Of a stretch of DNA of 64,000 nucleotides, positions 55,913 through 64,000 are shown in pieces. The position numbers and the translations under genes were made by a program. The number at the start of each line of letters is the position of its first letter. Within the stretch, counting starts at the first letter, position 1. The notes beneath the pieces were generated by a model. It worked only from the letters and a program-made list of their open reading frames with translations, did no database searches and was not told the DNA's origin. Location: NCBI GenBank assembly GCA_029593915.1, contig CP046147.1, forward strand, positions 558,001 through 622,000, given 5' to 3'. This stretch comes from Candidatus Lucifugimonas marina. GTDB taxonomy: Bacteria; Chloroflexota; Dehalococcoidia; Lucifugimonadales; Lucifugimonadaceae.

Positions 55913-56142
55913 TCGCGCTTTGGCGTTAGACGCGCTCGTCGTCGAACGACTCGGCTCTCGCTGCAAACTCCCCCACTAACTCCCCCGTGACGGGGGAGGA
56001 CTGGTAACGCCTTTCGTTGATTGACTCAGCTCTCGTTGCAAACTACCCCTACTTCGACTAACTCAGCATGTCTCTAGCTCCTCCGTGATGGGGGAGGACG
56101 GGAGAGGCACTTCGTGACCCTTCGACGGGGCTCAGCATGATG
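55907..56142. repeat. Repeat A copies 15 and 16 plus repeat C
   Basis: 55907-56002: GTTAGTCGCGC, then GTTAGACGCGCTC-GTCGT-CGA-ACGAC-TCGGCTC, then ACTCCCCCGTGACGGGGGAG. About 56006-56099: a diverged copy containing the CTTCGACTAACTCAGCATGT module and CTCCTCCGTGATGGGGGAG. 56106-56142: long repeat C. The TAG of the first GTTAG is the larE stop. The remaining space to 56269 has no gene. Confidence 0.85.
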
Positions 56143-56269
56143 TGTCGGTAGATGTGAACTTGTTTGTCGTCTTTCGAGGGCCTCAGGATGACATTTTCGT
56201 TGATTCCATTCGGCGGGCGATTCGCTAATATGACGGTCTCGCCCTCCCCCCGACGCGCTTCCGCTGGGT

Positions 56270-57520
56270 TTGGGGCTTAAACCAATAAGGAAACCTGCTC
56301 TGTCTGAATTAACTGCTTATATCGACATGATTGGTGGCGCTAGTGGCGACATGCTGCTGGGGGCGATGGTGGCTGTTGGGCTTGATTTGGATGAGCTTCA
56401 GGCTGAGTTAGATAAATTTCCAGATCGTGGGTATCGACTCGAGCAGAAGCTGGTTAGCCGGGGTGGTTTAGAGGCGACTTTGGTTGATGTGGTGCTGGAT
56501 GATGAAGGCGAGAAAAAGCGCACATGGGACGATTTTTTTTCTTCGATTGAGAACTCGACCCTTGAAGATTCTGACAAGCGTTCGATCAAGAAGATTTTCG
56601 ATGCTCTGGCTGAGGCAGAGGCCGCGGCTCATGGTGGTGAGGTGGGATCGACACATCTGCACGAACTAGGAACCGTCGATACGTTGGTGGATATTTCGTC
56701 GACTGTTATTGGCATGCGGTTGCTGGGCGTGGAGAAGATTCACGCTTCGGCGTTTCCTACCGGGACAGGTGCTTCGGGTAGTAGTCATGGTGCGATGGGG
56801 GCAACATCTATCGCAACGGCAGCGATATACAAGGCTTCGGGCGCGCCCGTGCGTGCGGGTGGTCGACAGCCTGTCGGTGAGGCAGTGACTCCGACTGGTG
56901 CTGCGATTGTTTCGACGCTGGCGGAGTTCATGCCGGTTGAGTTCAATGCAGATCGGATTGGCTATGGGGCTGGTCAGCGCGATCCTGAGGGATTTGCGAA
57001 CGTGGTTGGTTTGTGGATTGGCGAAGGCCGGAATCGCTGGGGCAGAGGTGGTCCGGGTCGACGTAAGCCTGAATTGATGCTTTTGGAAACGAACATCGAC
57101 GATTCGCCGGGTGAAGTGTTGGGCTATGTGCATGAGCAGCTGATGGAGATGGGCTGCCTGGATGTTTGGTTTACGCCGATTCAGATGAAGAAGAATCGAC
57201 CTGCAACGATGCTTTCCGTCTTGGTTCGCCGAGATTCGGTTGATGCGGCTGCTGAGCTCATTCTTAAGGAGACATCGACGCTTGGTGTGCGTCGACGTCC
57301 GGTGCGTCGATACGAGGCTGATCGTGAGCTTGTGAAGGTGGATACGTCGCTGGGTAAGGTACCGGTTAAGTTGAAGCGGATTGGCGACACGATTGCTCAG
57401 GCGGCCCCGGAGTACGAGGCTTGTCGTGAGATTGCTCGCGAGACAGGTTTGCCCATCGCTGAGGTGATGCGGATCGTGGTGAATGAGGCGACCATGCGTG
57501 GCTCGCCGTGGAATGGGTAA
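56270..57520 (+). CDS. larC: Nickel-pincer cofactor insertion protein LarC
   Basis: About 416 residues matching LarC, the CTP-dependent cyclometallase that inserts nickel into the NPN cofactor. It has an N-terminal AYIDMIGGASGDMLLGAMVA, HLHELGTVDTLVDISSTVIG, PVGEAVTPTGAAIVST, and LLETNIDDSPGEVLGYVHEQ. It continues with DVWFTPIQMKKNRPATMLSV and VNEATMRGSPWNG. The chain appears as one piece, without the programmed LarC1/LarC2 frameshift of some lactobacilli. The start is uncertain: TTG 56270 or a later non-ATG codon; AAGGAAA lies near 56285. No larA or larB is in the window. Confidence 0.88.
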   Translation: MGLKPIRKPALSELTAYIDMIGGASGDMLLGAMVAVGLDLDELQAELDKFPDRGYRLEQKLVSRGGLEATLVDVVLDDEGEKKRTWDDFFSSIENSTLEDSDKRSIKKIFDALAEAEAAAHGGEVGSTHLHELGTVDTLVDISSTVIGMRLLGVEKIHASAFPTGTGASGSSHGAMGATSIATAAIYKASGAPVRAGGRQPVGEAVTPTGAAIVSTLAEFMPVEFNADRIGYGAGQRDPEGFANVVGLWIGEGRNRWGRGGPGRRKPELMLLETNIDDSPGEVLGYVHEQLMEMGCLDVWFTPIQMKKNRPATMLSVLVRRDSVDAAAELILKETSTLGVRRRPVRRYEADRELVKVDTSLGKVPVKLKRIGDTIAQAAPEYEACREIARETGLPIAEVMRIVVNEATMRGSPWNG

Positions 57521-57757
57521 CAGTCGAGTAACAATTCGCCGTTAGTTGGGCGAGAATTTAGCGATTGTTATTGCCATTTGAGTTGAACTTCAACGTTTCG
57601 TTTAAGGTGTGATTTTGGTCTGACTCGTCGGGAGTTTTGACTCATTCCACACTGATCCGACCTGTCGCCATTGTCGGTGATGCGTGAAGCTACCCGTGCT
57701 TACGGGCGGGTACTGGCTGCGCGGCTGGACTTTTGCCTGTGTACAGAGGGTATATCC

Positions 57758-60700
57758 ATGCGTCAATTGAGTAGTACCAGTGCAACGGCACGTGGTCTTA
57801 GGCTTGCCAAGGGGCTTGCTAGTTTCAGAGCTTTAGCATTGATGGTCGCTTTGATAGCGATTTCGATGGTCTCGACGTTCAGCGTCAGCGACGCATCGGC
57901 AAGCAACAGCGGTGCACCTGCGGTGGCCCAAACGCTTGATCTTGACGCTCGATTACACGGAGCGGTTCCACCAACACACATCTCAACGGTGGGTGAATTG
58001 GTGGTTGGGCAAGATTATTTGGTAACGGTTGAGGGTAACTGGGCCAATTGGCCACCTCAATCTGTTTTGTATGGTGCACCGGATCCTGTGATGTATCCGT
58101 CACCTAGCGTGAGTTACGTTGGGGCTCCGGCGAATTCGGCTGCTCTCGACGCTGAGTGGCAATACGCTGATACGCACAATCCGCCTCGTTCAGGGGCAGG
58201 CACGCCTGCGGCTGCAGTTCTATTCAGCTTGGATGGTGGAACGAGTTTCTTCGACCCTACCCCGCTGGATGGTGCATACAACCCTGCCCACGTCTACGAG
58301 TATGTAGTGACTGGAACAGGGCAGACCGCTGCTTTCCGGACTTACGGATCAAGCGGTGACGACCATGGTGTGATGAAAGTTACAGTCGAGCCATTGGAAG
58401 AACAGGCTGCGACGTTCTACGGCGGTAATGGCACTCCTGGTTCGACTGTATCCGGAACAGATGCCTCGTTTGTTGGCAACACTGGTCCTTGGGGGCCTGC
58501 GTACATCGCACGAAAGTCGACTTGGGCCTACCACGACTGGGGTCATGTAACTGGCACTTCTGAGTGGATCAGTGCGTGTACAACCCTCGACGATTTGGCT
58601 TGTATCGATCCTGACGGTGTGAACGACGCCGACAACAAGTTCATCTGGTACCGAATTCAGTTCGATGTACCGGCCGACTGGTACAACGCTACATTGGATT
58701 TTGACACCAAAGTCGACAACGCTGCGACGGTGTTCTTGAACGGCAACCAGATTGGTAGTCGATATGAAGGAGCAGGCGCGTTTATCGAATCGCTGGCTAA
58801 CGGAGCTCTGCTACCGGGAACCAACAGCATCATCGTTGAAATGGAAGACTGGGGTGGTCTTTCTGGTATCAACTACCGAATCGACCTCACTGGACTTTCT
58901 GCGGCACCGATTGTTGTGATCGAGCCAGATTCTGATGATGATGGCCTTACCGACAGTGAAGAGAGTGTTCTGGGTACAGACCCGAACGATGCTGACACTG
59001 ACGGTGACGGAATTGACGATGGCACAGAAGTTGCCAACGGTACTGACCCTCTGACGCCGGACGAGCTAATTTACGAAGTAACTCAAGGTGGGAACACCTG
59101 GCTTGTAACTGCCGTTACATCGCCTGGTCAGACAGCTGCTCAGTACTACAGCTACAACACTCCCATGAGTTCGAGTTCCAACATTGGAGCTGAGAACGAC
59201 CGAGAGAGTCAGCTGTTCCTTTACCTCGACGAGGTTGGCGACCCTGCAAAAGTAAGCCTGTTTATTACCCACGACAAAGCAGGTTCTGGTGGAAACCCTG
59301 GTACTCACTATGCTGACATGGAGATTTCAGGTCTTCCTGTTGGCGCTCAGATTGTGACTAGTGATGACCCCGGCGAGTTTTACTGGTCTGGCGGCAATGT
59401 GATTGGTAACTGGGCGTGGCTCGATTGCTGTACTGATGGTGGAGCACTGGAGCTTGGTAGTGGTGACATTGATATCACTATTACTCCAGACTTCGTGAGT
59501 GGTGCTCCTCTTAGCGATCCCGACCCCGGAATCGATGTATGGAAGTTGTTCGTCAACGACGGCGCAGACGAGAACGACCCGAGCGATGATCTCTGGGTAA
59601 TCCTCGATATGACTCTTCCTGTGACTATCACTAAGACGGCAGCAGTCGCTGACGCTGATGGTGACGGCTACACAGATGCCAACGTTGTTGGTGGTGACGA
59701 CTGTGACGACACCAACCCGAACATTCACCCCGGTGCTACCGAGGTGCTGAACGGTGTTGATGACAACTGTGATGGTGTAATTGACGAAGGGTTTGTGACA
59801 GATTCTCAGGATCCTGTTGTGGCTCTTGGTACACCAACCGTGAACCCGGCAACTGTTTCAGGCACCGCGTCAGACGATGATGGCGGTGAAGACACAATTG
59901 TCGTGAACGGTCTGTTCGATGCTGGTGAAGACGCCAACAACGATGGCCAGTTCGACATCGACAGCGGTGTCGATTCAATCGTGCTTTCAGGCGCAACGAA
60001 CCTGGATATCGACGTTGATGCGTTCGATTCCGGAGACGGTAGCGTTGAATTCTTGATCAGCCTGACTGACCCGCTTGCGGATGGTTCAGGTGATCTGATT
60101 GTTACTGACGTGTTCGGTAACTCGACAACTGTCGAAATATCGCTGAGCGGCAATGGTCCTCCGGTAATCGACGCAAACGTTGATTCTGGTAACACGGTTT
60201 ACTACGTTGACTGGACTGCGGCTAATTCAGCTGCGGGTACAGCTTCTGGTGTGATCAACTTGCCTAACGGCGATGTTGTTGGTGTTGAGCTTGCTACCAA
60301 CGGTGGTACGCCATTGTGGGGTGTTCAGCACGACGGCGCGATTGACGGTTCTCTAGCGAGCCATGTGTCTAACCCGTACGATGCGTGGCCTGCCACTTCG
60401 ACGGCATACACCAGCACAGAGGTGCCGAACGCTCCTCCGACTAACGAGATTGTCACTCTTTCAGGTGGTAGCTCGACTGTGTACACCGTGACGCTCTCTG
60501 AGCCGATCGTTGACCCGATCATGGCGATTTTGAGCCTTGGTCGTGGCGGACATGCGACAACGTATGACTTCGACACTCCGTTCACTATTGTTAGCCAGGG
60601 AACTGGTGCACACGGTGGATGTAGCACGTGTCTGACCGAACTTCCTGGTGATGTTCTTAGTGGTGAAGAAGGCCACGGAACTCTTAGGTTCGACGGTTCG

Positions 60701-62512
60701 ATGTCTACCTTCTCATGGACAGTTCCGACTCCTGAGAACTGGCACGGATTTACGTTCGCTATTCGAACTACAACTGCTCTCGGTGACACCGAGGTAGATG
60801 AGGGTGAGACAGCCACTAACAGTGGTACGTGGAGTGATCCTGATCTAGGCGACGTGGTTACGTTGACCGCTTCAACTGGAACAGTCGTGAAGAACATTGA
60901 TGGAACTTGGGATTGGTCGTACGTGACCGTCGATGGCGATGCCACGATTCCTGTGACCATCACTGCTACGGACTCGACCGGATTGTTCGACACGGCTACG
61001 TTTGACGTAACTGTGAACAACGTTGATCCGACCGCGACTGCAACGAATGACGGGCCTGTGCTAGCGAATGCTTCTGTCGAAGTGGCCGTTACTGCTACAG
61101 ATCCGGCTGGTGCGGCAGATCCTCTGTCGTACGAGTTCGACTTTGACAACGACGGTGTGTTCGAAGTTGGTCTGCAGGCAGGTAACACTGCGAGCGGGTC
61201 GTTCGCCACCAGCGGTGTGAACACTGTTGTCGTTCGTGTTACGGACGGTGATGGTGGTAGCACGACGGCTACAACTGACGTGACTGTCTTCAGCCCACCG
61301 ACTATCGATAGCATTTCTGGCGATTCGATTGTGGAAAATGGTTTGGCTGAATTGAACGTTGTGTTCAGTGATGCTGACGCTGGCGACACGCACAGTGCTG
61401 AAGTTGTTTGGGGTGATGGCTCGATATCGCTTTACCCAGTGGTTACTAGCCCATTCACACCAACTCACCAGTACTTGGATGATGATCCAAGCACGACTTC
61501 TAGCGACGATTACGCAGTATCGGTAACGATTACTGACGCCGCTGGTGAAACAGGTGATGATTCGACGACCGTTACGGTTGCGAATGCTGCACCTGTAATT
61601 GGCACTGTTTCTAGTGACGATGAGACCGGAACTGTTTCAGTTACGTTTAGCGACATTGGTTCGCTCGACACTCACGTTGTTACCTTCGCTTGGGGCGACG
61701 GTTCTTCTGAAGATGTCAGCCCTGTCGCTAGTGCGGCTTCGGCTTCGCACCTGTACTCGCAGTTCGGTACTTATGATGTCACCGTTACGGTTACTGACGA
61801 TGACAGTGGAGCAGCTTCTGAAGTTGTGACGTTGATCATCGGCGGTGGTGCTTGTGACTGTACTGAGGGTCTTGGCTGGTGGAAGCATCAGTACAAGGGC
61901 AACGGTTCGACCGAGCTGACAACGGCTCAGCTTGAGCTGTTGGCGCTTATGGTTGGTTCGCAGACCGGTTACTTCAATGGCTTGACCGTTGATGCTGCTC
62001 GAGATGTGTTCGACCCTTCGAAGTCGAACAACAAGGGTGGCGAACGAAACGGTTCGAATTCGGCTCGCAACGATGCAAGTGCTACTGGTTCAACTCGTGG
62101 CAAGAAGAAAGGCGATGGTACGAAGCAGAACTCGAAGGCAAATTCGAGAGCGCATTCGCACGATGATTCAGATTCGAGCATCTACCGCTTGAGCAAGTTC
62201 GAAGAGAAGACTGCACAGCATGTGTTGGCTGCTTGGTTGAACTTTGCGAAGGGTGCGGTTGATGCTGATCAGATCTTCACTGTGGATGGTGTTACTTACA
62301 CCTTCACTGATTTGAGGGCTGAGGTTGAGAGTTTGATGAGTGGTGAGCCTACGAAGGCTGAGCTGAATCAGGCTAAGAAGCTTGCTGAAGCTGTGAATTC
62401 GCTGGACAAGAACAACCCTGAGTGCGACAGCCATGCTGGTTCGCATTCAGCTTCTGGTTCGGATTCTGGTTCAGGAACTGGCTCTGGTAGCAAGCGTGGT
62501 AAGAAGAAGTAG
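57758..62512 (+). CDS. Very large secreted multidomain protein (thrombospondin-3, MopE-like and PKD-type repeats)
   Basis: 1584 residues from ATG 57758, chosen because GAGGG lies 7 bases upstream; an earlier TTG at 57671 is less likely. A signal peptide ([20 protein letters not shown]) is followed by a beta-rich N-terminal half. A thrombospondin type 3 calcium stretch lies at about 388-437 ([20 protein letters not shown]). A MopE-like metal-binding motif lies at about 631-679 ([20 protein letters not shown]). PKD/Ig-like modules occupy about 1088-1364. The C-terminal Cys-Trp domain ([18 protein letters not shown]...[13 protein letters not shown]) is split by a roughly 60-residue Ser/Asn/Lys-rich insert. 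The Ser/Gly/Lys tail ends GSKRGKKK. There is no LPXTG or obvious transmembrane anchor. It is likely cell-surface or extracellular. Confidence 0.85.
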   Translation: MRQLSSTSATARGLRLAKGLASFRALALMVALIAISMVSTFSVSDASASNSGAPAVAQTLDLDARLHGAVPPTHISTVGELVVGQDYLVTVEGNWANWPPQSVLYGAPDPVMYPSPSVSYVGAPANSAALDAEWQYADTHNPPRSGAGTPAAAVLFSLDGGTSFFDPTPLDGAYNPAHVYEYVVTGTGQTAAFRTYGSSGDDHGVMKVTVEPLEEQAATFYGGNGTPGSTVSGTDASFVGNTGPWGPAYIARKSTWAYHDWGHVTGTSEWISACTTLDDLACIDPDGVNDADNKFIWYRIQFDVPADWYNATLDFDTKVDNAATVFLNGNQIGSRYEGAGAFIESLANGALLPGTNSIIVEMEDWGGLSGINYRIDLTGLSAAPIVVIEPDSDDDGLTDSEESVLGTDPNDADTDGDGIDDGTEVANGTDPLTPDELIYEVTQGGNTWLVTAVTSPGQTAAQYYSYNTPMSSSSNIGAENDRESQLFLYLDEVGDPAKVSLFITHDKAGSGGNPGTHYADMEISGLPVGAQIVTSDDPGEFYWSGGNVIGNWAWLDCCTDGGALELGSGDIDITITPDFVSGAPLSDPDPGIDVWKLFVNDGADENDPSDDLWVILDMTLPVTITKTAAVADADGDGYTDANVVGGDDCDDTNPNIHPGATEVLNGVDDNCDGVIDEGFVTDSQDPVVALGTPTVNPATVSGTASDDDGGEDTIVVNGLFDAGEDANNDGQFDIDSGVDSIVLSGATNLDIDVDAFDSGDGSVEFLISLTDPLADGSGDLIVTDVFGNSTTVEISLSGNGPPVIDANVDSGNTVYYVDWTAANSAAGTASGVINLPNGDVVGVELATNGGTPLWGVQHDGAIDGSLASHVSNPYDAWPATSTAYTSTEVPNAPPTNEIVTLSGGSSTVYTVTLSEPIVDPIMAILSLGRGGHATTYDFDTPFTIVSQGTGAHGGCSTCLTELPGDVLSGEEGHGTLRFDGSMSTFSWTVPTPENWHGFTFAIRTTTALGDTEVDEGETATNSGTWSDPDLGDVVTLTASTGTVVKNIDGTWDWSYVTVDGDATIPVTITATDSTGLFDTATFDVTVNNVDPTATATNDGPVLANASVEVAVTATDPAGAADPLSYEFDFDNDGVFEVGLQAGNTASGSFATSGVNTVVVRVTDGDGGSTTATTDVTVFSPPTIDSISGDSIVENGLAELNVVFSDADAGDTHSAEVVWGDGSISLYPVVTSPFTPTHQYLDDDPSTTSSDDYAVSVTITDAAGETGDDSTTVTVANAAPVIGTVSSDDETGTVSVTFSDIGSLDTHVVTFAWGDGSSEDVSPVASAASASHLYSQFGTYDVTVTVTDDDSGAASEVVTLIIGGGACDCTEGLGWWKHQYKGNGSTELTTAQLELLALMVGSQTGYFNGLTVDAARDVFDPSKSNNKGGERNGSNSARNDASATGSTRGKKKGDGTKQNSKANSRAHSHDDSDSSIYRLSKFEEKTAQHVLAAWLNFAKGAVDADQIFTVDGVTYTFTDLRAEVESLMSGEPTKAELNQAKKLAEAVNSLDKNNPECDSHAGSHSASGSDSGSGTGSGSKRGKKK

Positions 62513-62545
62513 TTCTTCTTAGTTCGTAAGCAAGAGAAATTAGAG

Positions 62546-62577
62546 AAGGGGCTAGCCTGTTTTGGCTGGCCCCTTTT
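62546..62577 (+). terminator. Terminator after the large secreted protein
   Basis: A stem AAGGGGCTAGCC/GGCTGGCCCCTT (one G-T pair) with a 6-base loop is followed by TTTT, 33 bases after the stop. Confidence 0.88.
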
Positions 62578-62597
62578 CGCGTATGGCGTCAGTCGCG

Positions 62598-62873
62598 GGC
62601 GTTATGGCTCTGGGCGTCATCGGATGACTTGGTCGCACGTCGCCAGGGCATCTACCCTCTCCCTAGCCCTCTCCCGAAGGAGAGGGGACAGCGCGTTGGT
62701 CGCGCTCGTCATCGGACGACTCGGCTCTCGCGGCAAGTTATGGCGTTATAGCTCCGGGCGTCACTGGCGTGACTTGGTCACCGCGGCAGACTCTGGCGTT
62801 GGTCGCGCTCGTTACTTTGTAACTCGGCTCCAGCGGCAATTTCCCCCTCTAGCTCCCCCGTGACGGGGGAGGA
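62598..62873. repeat. Repeat A array (copies 17 and 18, at least four half-1 units)
   Basis: Units in order: GGCTCTGGGC-GTCAT-CGG-ATGAC-TTGGTCGC with a CCCTCTCCCGAAGGAGAGGG half 2; CGCGCTC-GTCAT-CGG-ACGAC-TCGGCTC; AGCTCCGGGC-GTCAC-TGGC-GTGAC-TTGGTCAC; CGCGCTC-GTTAC-TTT-GTAAC-TCGGCTC. The array ends with GCTCCCCCGTGACGGGGGAG. It is the densest array in the window. Confidence 0.88.
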
Positions 62874-63364
62874 CTGGTTGTTGGTGGTTGTTGTGATTTG
62901 TAGGGTGAGGATTCAGGTCTGGCTCTGTCGGTTTGGGGTTTAATGGACTTGTGCGCGTGGGAGAGATTTTGAGGCGAGTAAAACTTGGTGTGGAATTGGT
63001 GCGCTGAGTTGCTGCTCTTGAACTGTTGAATTGACCCAAAACGCTGAGGTTTCAGAAATCGAATACAGGGTGGGTTTTTCGACTGGAATTACATCGGTCT
63101 GTCGCCGTGTATATCGAGTGCAAATTGGGTAGTTTTGGGGCTTGGTCTTCCAGAAGTGCGCTGATTTGGTGCGGAGTTATGCACACCTTATGCACACTTT
63201 TGCGCACGGTACGAATACCGATTTTTGGCTTCGGATACCCGAGGAAATGCTTAGCCTGCTTGCGCTTATGAATCGGGACGTTCGCGCGTTCGGTTCCGTT
63301 GGGCTGTTTAGTGATTAAAACAGCAGAAAAACAAGAAAAGTATGAACGAGGCTGATCAGTCAGA
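62874..63364. other. Intergenic region before the second secreted protein
   Basis: No gene larger than a leader peptide is seen. Near 63210 there is a GGTACGAATACC inverted repeat. An 8-codon ORF at 63342-63368 (MNEADQSE) ends in TGA, overlapping the ATG of the next gene as ATGA, with GAAAAG upstream. It may couple translation. No promoter could be assigned. Confidence 0.45.
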
Positions 63365-64000
63365 ATGAATAAATTATCGAGTTATTACAAAGCGTCGTTA
63401 GCGCTAATGGTCATTGCGGTGGCTGTAGTTGCGAACTTGACGTTTACAGGAAGCGCAGATGCCACAGGTAACCTGGTGGTAAACGGCAGCTTCGAGTCGG
63501 GACAGTACGATAATCCGGCAGCTGCTCAGCAGCGAATTACGTACTATGCGAGCCCTGCGTACCTTCCAAATTGGACGGTAACGGGCGAGGTTGACCGAGT
63601 TTCAACCGCATTTACCGCTTCGGATCAGGATTACAGTCTTGATATGAACGGGTTTGGCGCTGGTGGTATCAACCAGTTCATTCCAACGGTACCCGGCCAG
63701 GAATACCGCATGAGTTTCGATCTTGCGGGTAACCCTGACACGATTACTGCTGGTTGTGAAAATCCGATTCGGACCGTGTCAGCTTATGCTGGCGTAGTTG
63801 GCGGGTCATACACCTTTGACGTTTCCGGCACATCAGCTGCTGCGATGGGTTGGGTAGAGCAGTCGTTTAATTTCACTGCAACGGCTACTTCGACCCAGAT
63901 TTCGTTTAACAGTGGTGACTCTGGGAAGTGTGGTGCTGCGATCGACAACGTCAGTGTTGTTGCTGTTGGACCTCCGGTTATGTTCTGGGCTGACTGGACA
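63365..64000 (+). CDS. Secreted DUF642/choice-of-anchor-C-like protein (partial, runs off the window)
   Basis: 212 codons are open to the window end with no stop. There is a signal peptide (SLALMVIAVAVVANLTFTGS ending near ADA). A beta-sandwich domain follows with the DUF642-type wording: NLVVNGSFESG, LPNWTVTGEVDRVS, QDYSLDMNGFGAGGINQFIP, GQEYRMSFDLAGNPD, and GKCGAAIDNVSVVAV. The visible end, FWADWT, resembles a [14 protein letters not shown] stretch in the upstream 1584-residue protein. The two neighbours may therefore share a later domain and belong to one surface system. Confidence 0.8.
   Translation, partial: MNKLSSYYKASLALMVIAVAVVANLTFTGSADATGNLVVNGSFESGQYDNPAAAQQRITYYASPAYLPNWTVTGEVDRVSTAFTASDQDYSLDMNGFGAGGINQFIPTVPGQEYRMSFDLAGNPDTITAGCENPIRTVSAYAGVVGGSYTFDVSGTSAAAMGWVEQSFNFTATATSTQISFNSGDSGKCGAAIDNVSVVAVGPPVMFWADWT

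Noticed and set aside
26965..62873. Repeat A as CRISPR or integron attC sites
   Set aside because: Copies are dispersed and not evenly spaced, there are no unique same-length spacers, no cas or integrase cassette genes are nearby, and attC core sites were not matched.

Overview
The window looks like a slow-growing, free-living bacterium of the Chloroflexota, most likely the Dehalococcoidia/SAR202 side of the phylum. This is inferred from gene order and family style, not from a database search. Supporting features are a 23S-tRNA-5S rRNA unit with no 16S next to it, the orders dprA-topA-xerC and rpsO-pnp-dapB-asd-dapA, a LAL-type ATPase/TPR/LuxR regulator, several GAF/PAS histidine kinases and large secreted calcium-motif/PKD proteins. 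TTG start codons are common, and several are backed by good Shine-Dalgarno sequences.

Layout. 1-9.2 kb (minus strand): a housekeeping block with a PurN-like formyltransferase, xseB, xseA, efp, an M24 peptidase, aroQ, xerC, topA and dprA; dprA carries an in-frame amber codon. 9.5-9.9 kb: two tRNA-Ser genes. 10.1-14.1 kb: glmU, a CBS/CorC membrane protein, a GNAT and a collagen-like lipoprotein. 14.6-21.7 kb (plus strand): rpsO, pnp with a long RG-rich tail, dapB, asd, dapA and yvcK, that is RNA turnover plus the aspartate/lysine/peptidoglycan branch. purA converges on this block. 23.5-26.9 kb: 23S rRNA, initiator tRNA and 5S rRNA, with a visible processing stem around 23S. A decayed second 5S copy follows.

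27-41 kb is an accessory region rich in small palindromic repeats. It holds a TetR regulator, a small membrane protein, a D-2-hydroxyacid dehydrogenase, an orphan molybdenum hydroxylase large subunit, a DsrE-like protein, a LAL regulator whose LuxR helix-turn-helix is cut off by an amber codon, an interrupted LamG-like protein, a truncated class III cyclase, and a GIY-YIG nuclease gene bracketed by inverted and direct repeats. 40.4-57.5 kb: argC, a lipoprotein, a histidine kinase, rpsA, clpC, a frameshifted multi-GAF histidine kinase, pncC, an RDD-DUF2283 fusion, radA (with a repeat inserted in frame), larE and larC. 57.7-64 kb: a roughly 1580-residue secreted protein and the start of a second secreted protein.

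The most unusual content is the repeat system. A bipartite hairpin element of about 80-130 bp occurs roughly 18 times between 27 and 63 kb. Its stem arms change in a paired, compensatory way. It lies in intergenic space, inside a 5S pseudogene, and in frame inside radA. A second short palindrome bounds the GIY-YIG nuclease gene as inverted repeats, which suggests a nuclease-linked mobile cassette. Five genes in 64 kb are interrupted or truncated, so either gene decay or sequence error is common here.
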